Positions 27,080 to 35,176 of a stretch of DNA of 49,803 nt are shown here, in pieces. The position numbers and the translations under genes are program-made. The notes under the pieces were generated by a model. That model was given only the letters and a program-made list of their open reading frames with translations, was not told the origin of the DNA and did no database searches. The stretch is from Desulfocorpusculum sp964414345 (GTDB lineage: Bacteria; Desulfobacterota; Desulfocorpusculales; Desulfocorpusculum), in assembly GCA_964414345.1 (NCBI GenBank), contig CAYPWF010000026.1:1-49803 (forward strand), read 5' to 3'. Within the stretch, counting starts at the first letter, position 1, and each line of letters opens with the position of its first letter.

Positions 27080-28078
27080 TCAGGGCCAGGGCTGAGTGAA
27101 TTCAGGGCTTACGAGTCTTCTTAAAACTAAGGCTCCAGGCTGGATGCGGGCCTCCTCCCAAAGAATGGATTCCTGCACCTTGGCCCCTGAGCCGATCCAA
27201 CAATTTCTGCCCACAACAGTGTAAGGTCCAAGGCAGGCTCCGGACTCTACTGTTACATGGGAATCCACGAACAGGGGAGCCACAAGCCTCACATCAGGAG
27301 CCATTGCGGCATCAGAGGCTACCCAAAGGCCTGGCCCTATCTGCTCCCCCGGGATTCCTATGGAGCCCTTGCCTTCCAGTCCATCCAGGTGGATTTCTCT
27401 GTACGCGGTCAAAGTCCCCAAGTCCTTCCAATACCCTCTTTGGGAATGCCCCACAATCCCTTTCCCGGTCTCCAAGAGCCTCAAATAAAGCCTGTGAACC
27501 TCCCACGGCCTCTCAGGTGGAATCATGGAGAGTATTTCCGGCTCCATGATCTGGACTCCCAGGAAATCGCACCTCCTTGACCCATCCTGCAAGCGCTCTT
27601 GGAACATGTCCAAGAAGCCCACTACTTCCCCTGCTTGGTTCAAAGTAATGGATTTCTCCGGGCTGAGCTCCTGATTTTCCTGCAGGAGCAGTGTGACTGG
27701 GGCTCCCCTTGCTTGGTGGGTGGCCAAGAGCTCCTTGAGGGACAAAGGTCTAAAAGTGTCTGCGTTTACCACCAGGAAAGGGGCCTCCCTTAGTTGAGCC
27801 TCCAATTTCTTTATGGCCCCTGCTGTTCCCAAGAGGGTGGGCTCCAAGGAGTAACGGATGCGGACTCCCATACTAGAGCCGTCTTTGAGCCTTTGGACTA
27901 TCTGGCGGGGCATGTGGTGCAGATTTATCAGAAAGTCCCTTATGCCCTGGTCCCTTAACTGGAGAATATTGCGCTCTATTATGGGTACACCGAAAACAGG
28001 CAAGAGCGGTTTGGGAATGAAGTTGGTAATGGGCCTGAGCCTTGTCCCCAAACCTGCAGCCAAGATGAGCGCTTTCAT
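27080..28078 (-). CDS. murU: Sugar-1-phosphate nucleotidyltransferase (MurU-like) with C-terminal beta-helix
   Basis: NTP-transferase. MurU couples UTP to MurNAc-1-phosphate to bypass fosfomycin-sensitive UDP-MurNAc synthesis. The start is MKALILAAGLGTRLRPIT, the nucleotide-binding signature, with GGAGG 7-11 bases ahead; the longer open frame is not supported. FIPKPLLPVFGVPIIERNI and FLVVNADTFRPL complete the active site. About 332 aa, clearly longer than the roughly 225-aa MurU of Pseudomonas. The extra C-terminal 100 residues read as a left-handed beta-helix (VESGACLGPYTVVGRNCWIG, GSGAKVQESILWEEARIQPG). A GDP-mannose or glucose-1-P pyrophosphorylase-like enzyme is the main alternative. Confidence 0.7.
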   Translation of the reverse strand: MKALILAAGLGTRLRPITNFIPKPLLPVFGVPIIERNILQLRDQGIRDFLINLHHMPRQIVQRLKDGSSMGVRIRYSLEPTLLGTAGAIKKLEAQLREAPFLVVNADTFRPLSLKELLATHQARGAPVTLLLQENQELSPEKSITLNQAGEVVGFLDMFQERLQDGSRRCDFLGVQIMEPEILSMIPPERPWEVHRLYLRLLETGKGIVGHSQRGYWKDLGTLTAYREIHLDGLEGKGSIGIPGEQIGPGLWVASDAAMAPDVRLVAPLFVDSHVTVESGACLGPYTVVGRNCWIGSGAKVQESILWEEARIQPGALVLRRLVSPEFTQPWP

Positions 28079-28547
28079 GGGGTTTCCTCCACGCAGCCCC
28101 CCGCTTATATCCCAGAACAGGGGAAATGGCAATCCAGGAGAACTCCAGGGCTCTCTTCTCAAAGCCCAGGACACTGCGGGCAAAGCAAGCCATCACCCCC
28201 ATGACCAACTTTCAGGCAAGGCCCCCAAAACCATGGATCATCCAGAACATGTTGATTGATCAAGGCCCGCACCACAGGCTTGACAGGCAAGAGACCTTGC
28301 AAGTAGATTCTTGACCGACTAGCTGACAACTCAGTGCTCGTGGCTGCGGATCTTCCTGAGGCATTGTTTCATCTGCTGGGGGCTGAGCTTCTTTCTGTGG
28401 CGGCTTCTCGACTCTCTCTAGTGAAACCCGTGCCTGCCCGGCCCGACTCGCATGCCAAGACCGGGCGGGCCTCCGAGCTGCCCCTGGGTTTTGTGGACCT
28501 TCCCCTGGAGCGGGGGAAGGAATACGGTTTGAGGAGGGAGGTGGACC
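28079..28547. other. Divergent intergenic region before Liv cluster 2
   Basis: About 470 bp between murU (minus) and the second substrate-binding protein (plus). A candidate promoter pointing right is TTGACA at 28280-28285, an 18-bp spacer and TAGATT at 28304-28309, leaving a leader of about 230 nt. The leader holds a GC-rich inverted repeat (CCCG at about 28438-28446 against CGGGCGGG at about 28464-28471). No open frame here has convincing coding character. Confidence 0.4.
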
Positions 28548-29828
28548 ATGAAAAGAGCGAGAGGTTTTCAGGGCTTGATTCTGGCCACGGCTTTTCTGAG
28601 CTTCTTGGCCTTCTTCCCGTGTCAAGGCCTGGCTCAACAGGCCCAGCCCATAGTGCTGGGCGCTCCACTTGCCACGGCTTTTCTTTACGGATGGGATGCG
28701 GAGAGGGCAATAAGGCTGGCCGTGGAGGAGATAAACGCAGCCGGTGGGGTTAACGTGGGGGGACAAAAAAGGCCCTTCCAGGTGGAGGTCATAGACACCC
28801 GTGACCTTGAGCCGGCAGTCCCGGTGAGCGAGGCGCTCCTGGCCGTGGAGAAGTTGATACTGGAGAAGAAGGCCGACTTCATAGTGGGAGGGCCGGTAAG
28901 GTCCGAGGCTGCCCTGGCCGCCATGGATCTCCTCTCCAAGCACAAGAAAATCTCCATCCTGAGCACCGGAGCCCTCACCCCCAAGTACCATGAGAGGGTG
29001 GCAGAGGAGTACGAGAAGTTCAAGTACTGCTTCAGGATATCAGGGGAGTCCAAGTGGCTGGTCAACGAGATCATCACCTGTCTCATGGACATAAAGACCA
29101 GGTTCAACCTGGACAAGATGTTCATCATGGTCCAGGACGTGGCCCACGCCAGGGCCGGAGGCGACATCATCGAGAAGATATCAACCCAGAAGGGCTGGCA
29201 GGTCACGGGCAAGGAGGTCTACCCAACTGGCACGACTGACTACTCCATGGGGCTCCTGGCTGCCCGCAGGACCAAGGCTCAGGTGCTCTTGATCTGGATG
29301 GACATGCCTGAGACCTCCATCCTTCTCAAGCAGTGGTACGACATGAAGGTCCCGGCACTTCCTTTCGGTTCCATCATAGCGGCTGCTGAGCAGCCCGGAT
29401 TCTGGAAAGCAACTGAGGGCAAGGGGGAGTTCTGCCTGGCCAACGTTGTGAATGCCGGCAACGCACCCTCCCAGGCCACCCCATGGACCATGAAGTTCTA
29501 TGAGGCTTATACCAAGCGCTGGGGGGTGGAACCAGAGGGGTATGGAACCTCAAGCAGCTACATGGTGCCATACGTGCTGAAGGACGCTTTGGAGAGGGCA
29601 GGCTCCCTGGATCCGGACAAGGTGGTGGCCGCTTTGGAGAAGACGGACCTGATGGGGGTGTATGGACGCATAAAGTTCGATCCCAAGAACCACCAGATAA
29701 TCCCAAGCCTGGATCCTCAAGAGGGGGCCGTGGGGACCATATTCCAGTGGCAGGCCGGCAAGAGGGTGGTGGTCTTCCCCCAGAAGATAGCGGTGGGCCA
29801 GATCCAGCTCCCACCGTGGATGAAGTAA
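28548..29828 (+). CDS. Periplasmic substrate-binding protein, Liv family (cluster 2)
   Basis: Binding protein of the second HAAT importer; 426 aa. An N-terminal Sec signal (hydrophobic core GLILATAFLSFLAFFPCQ) ends at GLA. The mature protein begins IVLGAPLATAFLYGWDAERA, with lobe elements VEEINAAGGVNVGGQKRPFQ and ADFIVGGPVRSEAALAAMDL. GGAGGGAGG precedes the ATG. It differs strongly from the cluster 1 protein, so a different ligand is likely; the ligand is unknown. Confidence 0.9.
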   Translation: MKRARGFQGLILATAFLSFLAFFPCQGLAQQAQPIVLGAPLATAFLYGWDAERAIRLAVEEINAAGGVNVGGQKRPFQVEVIDTRDLEPAVPVSEALLAVEKLILEKKADFIVGGPVRSEAALAAMDLLSKHKKISILSTGALTPKYHERVAEEYEKFKYCFRISGESKWLVNEIITCLMDIKTRFNLDKMFIMVQDVAHARAGGDIIEKISTQKGWQVTGKEVYPTGTTDYSMGLLAARRTKAQVLLIWMDMPETSILLKQWYDMKVPALPFGSIIAAAEQPGFWKATEGKGEFCLANVVNAGNAPSQATPWTMKFYEAYTKRWGVEPEGYGTSSSYMVPYVLKDALERAGSLDPDKVVAALEKTDLMGVYGRIKFDPKNHQIIPSLDPQEGAVGTIFQWQAGKRVVVFPQKIAVGQIQLPPWMK

Positions 29829-29915
29829 GGGAACTAAGCTGATCCGCTCTTGGCGGCCCTGGGACTCAGCTGGGCCGGGGAGGGTGGTTGCGGGCAATGA
29901 GGGCCTCTATTAGTT

Positions 29916-29938
29916 GATCCCTCTGGGGAATAGGGATC
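29916..29938 (+). promoter_or_regulatory. Intercistronic hairpin after the SBP gene (cluster 2)
   Basis: GATCCCT (29916-29922), 9-base loop, AGGGATC (29932-29938): a 7-bp perfect stem in the 138-bp gap between the binding-protein gene and livH. No T-tract follows. It occupies the same place as the hairpins of clusters 1 and 3. Confidence 0.45.
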
Positions 29939-29966
29939 TTGGAGATCTTGGCATAGGGGTGGGGCC

Positions 29967-30833
29967 ATGGACATCCTGGTGTACGGGATAGTCAACAGCG
30001 TCTCCCTGGCCTTGATGGCCTTGGGTTTCACCCTGGTGTACGGGATAAGCCGGCTGCCTAATTTCGCCCACGGGGCCCTCTATATCCTGGCTGGGTACCT
30101 GGCCTGGGTGGGGATCAGATCCTTGAACCTGGGCTACCTGCTCTCGGTGCTCGTGAGCCTAGGGGTGGTCATGGCCTTCGGGATGGCCATGTACAGGTTC
30201 TTCCTCATACGAATAAGGGGGATGCCCATCTCGGAGATCATAGCCTCTTACGCCATGGGGCTCTTCATCCTGGAGGGCCTCAGGTGGAAGGGGCTAAAGG
30301 GGATGACCTTTACCCTACCTGTGATCTTCCCAGGTAGCGTGGATATCTTGGATGTGCCGGTGGATTATCAGAGACTCCTGGTGGTGGGCATAGGGGCTGC
30401 TGTGGTGCTGGGGCTCTGGGCCTTTACCAGGTTCACGAGGGTGGGGCTGGCCCTCAGGGGTATAGCCCAGGACGAGCAGGCGGCCATGATGCTTGGCATA
30501 GACTCTGATACCATGGCCACCATTGCCACTGGTCTGGGATCGGCTTTGGCCGCACTGGCGGCCATAGTCCTGCTCCCCTTGGGCAACATAGTTGTGGAGA
30601 CGGGCTACCAGGTCTTGATCTTCGCTGTGGCGGTATGCATAGTTGGCGGGCTCGGAAGCTGGGGTGGGGCCATTTTGGCCTCTTTCCTCATAGGGTTTGC
30701 CCAGATCCTGACGGTGGCCTATGTGCAATCCCACTTCCAAGTGGTGGTGGCCCTCCTGGCCATCATAATCACTTTGATCCTCAGGCCCTCAGGGCTCTTT
30801 GGGAAACAGAAGCAGCTGGAGGAAAGGGTGTGA
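29967..30833 (+). CDS. livH: Liv-type ABC transporter permease LivH (cluster 2)
   Basis: Membrane permease subunit, 288 aa, about eight helices. Typical start ILVYGIVNSVSLALMALGFT followed by LVYGISRLPNFAHGALYILA, EAA-like region ALRGIAQDEQAAMMLGID, and end VCIVGGLGSWGGAILASFLI. Its stop overlaps the GTG start of livM (GTGTGA). Confidence 0.92.
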   Translation: MDILVYGIVNSVSLALMALGFTLVYGISRLPNFAHGALYILAGYLAWVGIRSLNLGYLLSVLVSLGVVMAFGMAMYRFFLIRIRGMPISEIIASYAMGLFILEGLRWKGLKGMTFTLPVIFPGSVDILDVPVDYQRLLVVGIGAAVVLGLWAFTRFTRVGLALRGIAQDEQAAMMLGIDSDTMATIATGLGSALAALAAIVLLPLGNIVVETGYQVLIFAVAVCIVGGLGSWGGAILASFLIGFAQILTVAYVQSHFQVVVALLAIIITLILRPSGLFGKQKQLEERV

Positions 30834-31861
30834 GCCATCACACGATGGAGCCGGAGGTACAGCGCCGGAAAGAAAGAATAGACAGAGGCATCAAGGTTAG
30901 AACCGAGTCCATTTATGCCGTGAGCTCCTGGGAAGAGGTGGCTTACCTCTTAGTGCCTCGCATGGTGCTGATTGTAGGGCTTCTTATGCTTCCGCTGGTG
31001 ATCCAGAACCCTTATTGGCACAGGGTGATCACAGTAGTGGGAGTGTACGGCCTCTTGGCTGTGAGTTTCGATTTTCTGGCCCACTTTGTGGGCCTTGTCT
31101 CTTTAGGCGGTGCCCTTGCCATAGGAATAGGTGGATACGCATCGGCCATGGCCAACAAGGTGCTGGGGCTTCCGCCCCTGGCCTCTATTCCCATTGCCGG
31201 CCTGACAGGCGGCTTCCTGTGCACCTTGTTGCTGCTTCCCTGTCTTCCCCTCAGGGGCATCTACTTTGCCATAGTGACCCTCATGTACCCTTTGGTGCTC
31301 TCCAGGCTCATCGAGGCCCTGAACATCTTGGGTGGCACTGACGGGATTCCGGGGGTCCAGGGGTTCGGGAATCCCTGGGTGGAGTCCTATGGCATCGTGC
31401 TCATGTTGCTGTTGTGGCTGTTCGGCCTCAGGAGATTGGCCAATGAGGACCTGGGGCTCATCCTCAGAGGAGTAAAGGACAACGATCAGGCTGTGAGGGC
31501 CTCAGGCATAAGCGTCACGCGCTACAAGGCCGTGGCCGTGTTCATAGCGTCCACCATGGGATGTCTGGGGGGAGCCTACCTGGTTCATCTATACATGTGG
31601 GCCGGCATCTCGCTGTTTGCCATGGACTTCTCGGTCCTGCCCATAGCGGCCGCTGTCATCGGGGGCGGAGGAACCCTGGTGGGGGCCCTGGTGGGAAGCC
31701 TCATCCTGGTGCCGATCTCAGAGCTTCTCAGGGAGTTCGGAACATTGAGGATAGCTTTCTATGCCCTGATCCTCATGGCTTTCATCGTGCTCAGGAGCGA
31801 AGGGCTGATGGTGTGGGCCCAAAGGAAGTACCATCAGTTCGAGCGTTGGGTGAAGATATGA
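30830..31861 (+). CDS. livM: Liv-type ABC transporter permease LivM (cluster 2)
   Basis: Second permease subunit, about 343 aa. I place the start at GTG 30830, 7 bases after GGAGG (30818-30822) and overlapping the livH stop. The next candidate, ATG 30845, has no ribosome site, and the frame open further upstream runs inside livH. A charged N-terminal 40 residues are followed by helices with GVYGLLAVSFDFLAHFVGLV, then LGGALAIGIGGYASAMANKV, EAA-like region LILRGVKDNDQAVRASGISV and VIGGGGTLVGALVGSLIL. The LivM motif here reads SLGGALAIGIGGYA where cluster 1 has SLGHAGFFAIGAYG. Confidence 0.9.
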   Translation: MSHHTMEPEVQRRKERIDRGIKVRTESIYAVSSWEEVAYLLVPRMVLIVGLLMLPLVIQNPYWHRVITVVGVYGLLAVSFDFLAHFVGLVSLGGALAIGIGGYASAMANKVLGLPPLASIPIAGLTGGFLCTLLLLPCLPLRGIYFAIVTLMYPLVLSRLIEALNILGGTDGIPGVQGFGNPWVESYGIVLMLLLWLFGLRRLANEDLGLILRGVKDNDQAVRASGISVTRYKAVAVFIASTMGCLGGAYLVHLYMWAGISLFAMDFSVLPIAAAVIGGGGTLVGALVGSLILVPISELLREFGTLRIAFYALILMAFIVLRSEGLMVWAQRKYHQFERWVKI

Positions 31862-32619
31862 AGGAACTCCAGCCTATCCTCGAGGTGGATGGCCTGAGCA
31901 AGGCCTTCGGCGGGTTGCAGGCCTTGGGGGACGTGAGTTTCTCCCTCTACCCCGGGGAGATCCTGGGCATAATAGGGCCCAATGGCTCGGGCAAGACCAC
32001 CCTGGTTAACCTCATCACGGGATTCATAAGACCCGACCGGGGAAGCGTGAGGTTCCGGGGAAGGGAGATAGCCGGCTGGCCTGCCCACAAGATAGCGGAT
32101 TTGGGCCTTGTCCGCACCTTCCAGATCATGAGGCCGTATTACTCGCTGGAGGCGTACCGGAATCTCATAGTCCCACTCAACTCCCCCCGGGCCCGCAGAA
32201 TGGGGCTGGGCCGATGGGGCGAGAGGGAGACAGTGGCCCTGGATATCTTGGAAGAGATAGGGTTTGAAAGAGACTCCTTCGTGCCCTATAAGAAGGCCTC
32301 TGCCCTGCCCACAGGCTATCTTAAGCGTTTGGAACTTGCCCGCTGTTTGGCCCTTCGGCCCGAGATAATAATAGCGGATGAGCTCTTCTCGGGCTTGAGT
32401 GCGAGCGAAATAGCTTCCCTGGTCCCCCTGATAGAAAAATTGGAGATGGCAGGCATGACCTTCGTCATGGTGGAGCACCGCTTGAGGGAGTTGTTCAGCC
32501 TGGCCCATCGTGTCCTGGCCCTTGACTTCGGAACCGTGATAAGCCAGGGCACCTCCCAGGAGGTGATGGAAAACCCCAGGGTGCGTGAGGCGTACTTGGG
32601 GCCGGGGGGAGGCGACTGA
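31858..32619 (+). CDS. livG: Liv-type ABC transporter ATP-binding protein LivG (cluster 2), atypical Walker B
   Basis: ATPase subunit, 253 aa from ATG 31858 (ATGA overlap with livM); a longer open frame upstream is a shadow of livM. Walker A is GPNGSGKTTLVNLITG and the Q-loop region is GLVRTFQIMRPYYSLEAYRN. The signature region ALPTGYLKRLELARCLA is degenerate (TG in place of SYG/SGG), and Walker B with its extension reads IIIADELFSGLSASEIAS, lacking the usual DEPxxGLD proline. The catalytic glutamate (ADE) is kept. H-loop: FVMVEHRLRELFSLA. It is probably functional but divergent. Confidence 0.9.
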   Translation: MKELQPILEVDGLSKAFGGLQALGDVSFSLYPGEILGIIGPNGSGKTTLVNLITGFIRPDRGSVRFRGREIAGWPAHKIADLGLVRTFQIMRPYYSLEAYRNLIVPLNSPRARRMGLGRWGERETVALDILEEIGFERDSFVPYKKASALPTGYLKRLELARCLALRPEIIIADELFSGLSASEIASLVPLIEKLEMAGMTFVMVEHRLRELFSLAHRVLALDFGTVISQGTSQEVMENPRVREAYLGPGGGD

Positions 32620-32622
32620 CCC

Positions 32623-33369
32623 ATGTTGGAAATAAGGGGCCTCATGGTCTTCTACGAGAACATGCTGGCCATAAACAACCTGGATCTGCAGGTATCATCC
32701 CAACGCATAGTGGGAGTCTTCGGATCCAACAGCGCCGGGAAGTCCACCTTGATGTACACCATCTCGGGCATCATCCTGGACATGCGCAAGAAGGAGGAGA
32801 TGGCAGGAGGAGAGAGGATCACCGTGGCGGGCCAGGTGTTATACCAGGGGGACTCCATAGGGAGTGTGCCTCCTGCCAAGAGGGCCCGCATGGGCATAGT
32901 CCTTTGCCCCGAGCGCAGGAGAATCTTCCCTGAAAGCAGCGTCATGGAAAATCTGAGGATAGGAGGTTTTTTGGCAGAAAGAGAGCAAGCCAGGGAGACC
33001 ATGGAGTTCGTCTTTACCCTCTTCCCCAAGCTCAGGGAGATCCGCCGGAGGCCTGGGGGGTTTCTGAGCGGGGGTGAGCAGCAAATGTTGGCCATCGGGA
33101 GAGCCCTTATGGCTCAGCCCAAACTACTTCTTCTGGACGAACCCCTCATGGGCTTAAGCCCTTTGATACAGTCCATGCTCATGGAATCTGTGGGGGAAAT
33201 CCGAAAGGAAAGAAAGATCTCAATACTGATAACAGAACAATACGCCAGGCCTGTGCTGCCTGTGGTGGACGAAGGATATGTCCTGGAACACGGCTCGGTA
33301 GTGCTCGGGGGCACGCGTCAAGAGCTTCTGGATAATCCGGATGTGACCTCGGCTTATTTCGGCTTATGA
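32623..33369 (+). CDS. livF: Liv-type ABC transporter ATP-binding protein LivF (cluster 2)
   Basis: Second ATPase subunit, 248 aa. Walker A GSNSAGKSTLMYTISG, family motif GIVLCPERRRIFPESSVMEN, signature FLSGGEQQMLAIGRALM, Walker B LLLLDEPLMGLSPL and ILITEQYARPVLPV (H-loop histidine replaced by Gln, as usual in LivF). There is an insertion of about 15 residues after Walker A (LDMRKKEEMAGGERITVAG). 3 bp after livG. Confidence 0.91.
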   Translation: MLEIRGLMVFYENMLAINNLDLQVSSQRIVGVFGSNSAGKSTLMYTISGIILDMRKKEEMAGGERITVAGQVLYQGDSIGSVPPAKRARMGIVLCPERRRIFPESSVMENLRIGGFLAEREQARETMEFVFTLFPKLREIRRRPGGFLSGGEQQMLAIGRALMAQPKLLLLDEPLMGLSPLIQSMLMESVGEIRKERKISILITEQYARPVLPVVDEGYVLEHGSVVLGGTRQELLDNPDVTSAYFGL

Positions 33370-33406
33370 GGAGGCATGATCCGGCAGGACAAGAAAACGG
33401 GAACCC

Positions 33407-33525
33407 TAGCCCTGATTGTTCATGAGCAGGGCACAATGGGGGCTATTTTGAGGATGTGGAAAGGCAATGGGGCTTGAGGGGGTGTGGGCCCCAAGCTGAC
33501 CGGTTCTTAAGAATAACCCGGGTTA
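33407..33525 (+). repeat. Repeat D: internally shortened copy of the dispersed element
   Basis: 119 bp. Left end TAGCCCTGATTGTTC (33407-33421) with a palindrome partner ending ATGGGGGCTA near 33443. The right end is GAATAACCCGGGTTA (33511-33525). The middle keeps only the internal hairpin block GCTTGAGGGGG...GGCCCCAAGC (33472-33496); the TTGAGTCGG block is missing. It lies inside the livF-ligase gap and its right end is 6 bp before the ligase ATG. Confidence 0.7.
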
Positions 33526-33531
33526 AAGAGC

Positions 33532-35166
33532 ATGTATCTATTTTCGGGCTTTGAGCAACAGGCCAGGAAGGATCCACATAAGACGGCCTTGGTGTACCTG
33601 GGTGCCAGGATCAGTTACGGCCAACTGCTTCAATGGGTCCACAGGCTCACCAAGGCTCTTGAGTGTTCGGGGGTGGGTTTCCAAGAGCGTGTGATGCTCT
33701 ACACTCCCAATTGCCCGGCATGGGTGATAGCCTATTTGGCCCTTCAGCGCTTGGGGGCTGTACCGGTGCCGGTTTCCCCCATCTACACGACCCATGAGAT
33801 CCGCTACATGGTACAGGATGCAAATATAGAAACCATCATCTGCACGGACACCAATTTTGGATATGTTCGGGAGCTGCTTGGCGAAAACCTGATACAACGA
33901 GTCATAGTCACGAGCCTCGGGGATTTCCTGCCTTTTTGGAAGAAGGCCGTGGGGACCCTTTTCGACAAGATCCCGAAGGGCAAAGTGGAGGCCGGGGAAA
34001 GGGTGTACAGGTTCTGCAGCCTTCTCAGGAAATATGCTCCAGAGCCACCCAATGTAGATATTAATCCCATGGATCACTTGGCCTATATACTTTACACGGG
34101 AGGCACTACGGGGTTCCCCAAAGGAGTCCCGGGGAATCATATGGGGATGCAGTCCTATATCCAAGACCTAACAGAGGATGTGCTGGCCGGACATCTGCGC
34201 TACGGGCAGGATGTGTTTGTGTGCGTAGCCCCCCTTTACCACATAATGGCCCAGGGGTTTTTTCTGGCCGTGGGATTAAACTCCGCCAACACTACGGTCT
34301 TGATGCCCACCCCCCAGGTGGACGCAATCCTAAAGGCCATAGAAAGACATCGGGCCAGATGGTTCCTGGGGGTGCCCACACTTTATCGGATGATTCTGGA
34401 GAATGACCGACTGGACCGTTACGATCTGAGCTCCCTCAAGTATTGTTTCTGTGGGGGGGATGTGCTGCCCAAAGAAGTGGCTTTGAGATGGGAGGAGCGT
34501 TTCGGCATTCACCTTTACCAGGTCTACGGTTCCACAGAAGCAGGCCACGTCTCTTACAGTCGGCTGGGGGATCCACCCAAGTCCATGTCCTTGGGATATC
34601 CCTTGAAGTCCAGGACTTGCAAGGTAGTGGATCCGGACACTCTTGAACCGGTTCCTGAAGGTGAGATAGGAGAGCTTTTGGTGACCTCCCCATTCACTCT
34701 CAAGTATTACTGGAACAAGCCAGAGGAGACCTCTCGAGCCTTTGTATCCTTGGACCAGGCAGTGTACTACCGCATGGGGGACTACGTAACCAGGGCTCAA
34801 GACGGAGAGTTATTCTTTGTGGAGCGCTCAGCAGATGTAATCAAGTGCAAGGGTTTTAGGATCTCGGCCTCGGAGGTGGAGTCGGTCTTGCAGGACCACC
34901 CAACTGTTATAGCGGCTTGTGTGGTGGGGGTTCCGGATCCTAAACTGGGAGAGCGGATCAAAGCCATGGTGGTGCTAAAAGAGGATGCCAGAGGAGTTGG
35001 GGCTGCTGATCTCATGCAGTGGTGCCGCAAACACTTGGCCTCCTACAAGGTGCCCCATTACATAGAGTTTAGGGATATGCTCCCCAAGTCAAAGGTGGGA
35101 AAGCTCCTCAGGAGAGAGATAAGGGAGGAGGAAAAGCGCAAAAGCGGGCAGGTCAATACCCCTTAA
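33532..35166 (+). CDS. AMP-forming acyl-CoA ligase
   Basis: Adenylate-forming CoA ligase; 544 aa, the size of medium-chain or aromatic acid ligases. Motifs: phosphate loop YTGGTTGFPKGVPGNHMG (about 187-204), YQVYGSTEAGHVSYS, YRMGDYVTRAQDGELFFVER (hinge Asp) and C-terminal KGFRISASEVESVLQDHP with the end lysine in PKSKVGKLLRREI. The serine/threonine-rich loop has GG in place of SG. It follows Liv cluster 2 on the same strand, so activation of the imported acid is a fair inference. Weak ribosome site (AAAGAG). Confidence 0.9.
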   Translation: MYLFSGFEQQARKDPHKTALVYLGARISYGQLLQWVHRLTKALECSGVGFQERVMLYTPNCPAWVIAYLALQRLGAVPVPVSPIYTTHEIRYMVQDANIETIICTDTNFGYVRELLGENLIQRVIVTSLGDFLPFWKKAVGTLFDKIPKGKVEAGERVYRFCSLLRKYAPEPPNVDINPMDHLAYILYTGGTTGFPKGVPGNHMGMQSYIQDLTEDVLAGHLRYGQDVFVCVAPLYHIMAQGFFLAVGLNSANTTVLMPTPQVDAILKAIERHRARWFLGVPTLYRMILENDRLDRYDLSSLKYCFCGGDVLPKEVALRWEERFGIHLYQVYGSTEAGHVSYSRLGDPPKSMSLGYPLKSRTCKVVDPDTLEPVPEGEIGELLVTSPFTLKYYWNKPEETSRAFVSLDQAVYYRMGDYVTRAQDGELFFVERSADVIKCKGFRISASEVESVLQDHPTVIAACVVGVPDPKLGERIKAMVVLKEDARGVGAADLMQWCRKHLASYKVPHYIEFRDMLPKSKVGKLLRREIREEEKRKSGQVNTP

Positions 35167-35176
35167 GTCCTTCTTG

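Noticed and set aside
28334..28753. 139-codon plus frame before and across the cluster 2 binding protein start
   Set aside because: It overlaps the signal peptide region of the binding-protein gene in another frame and has low-complexity composition.
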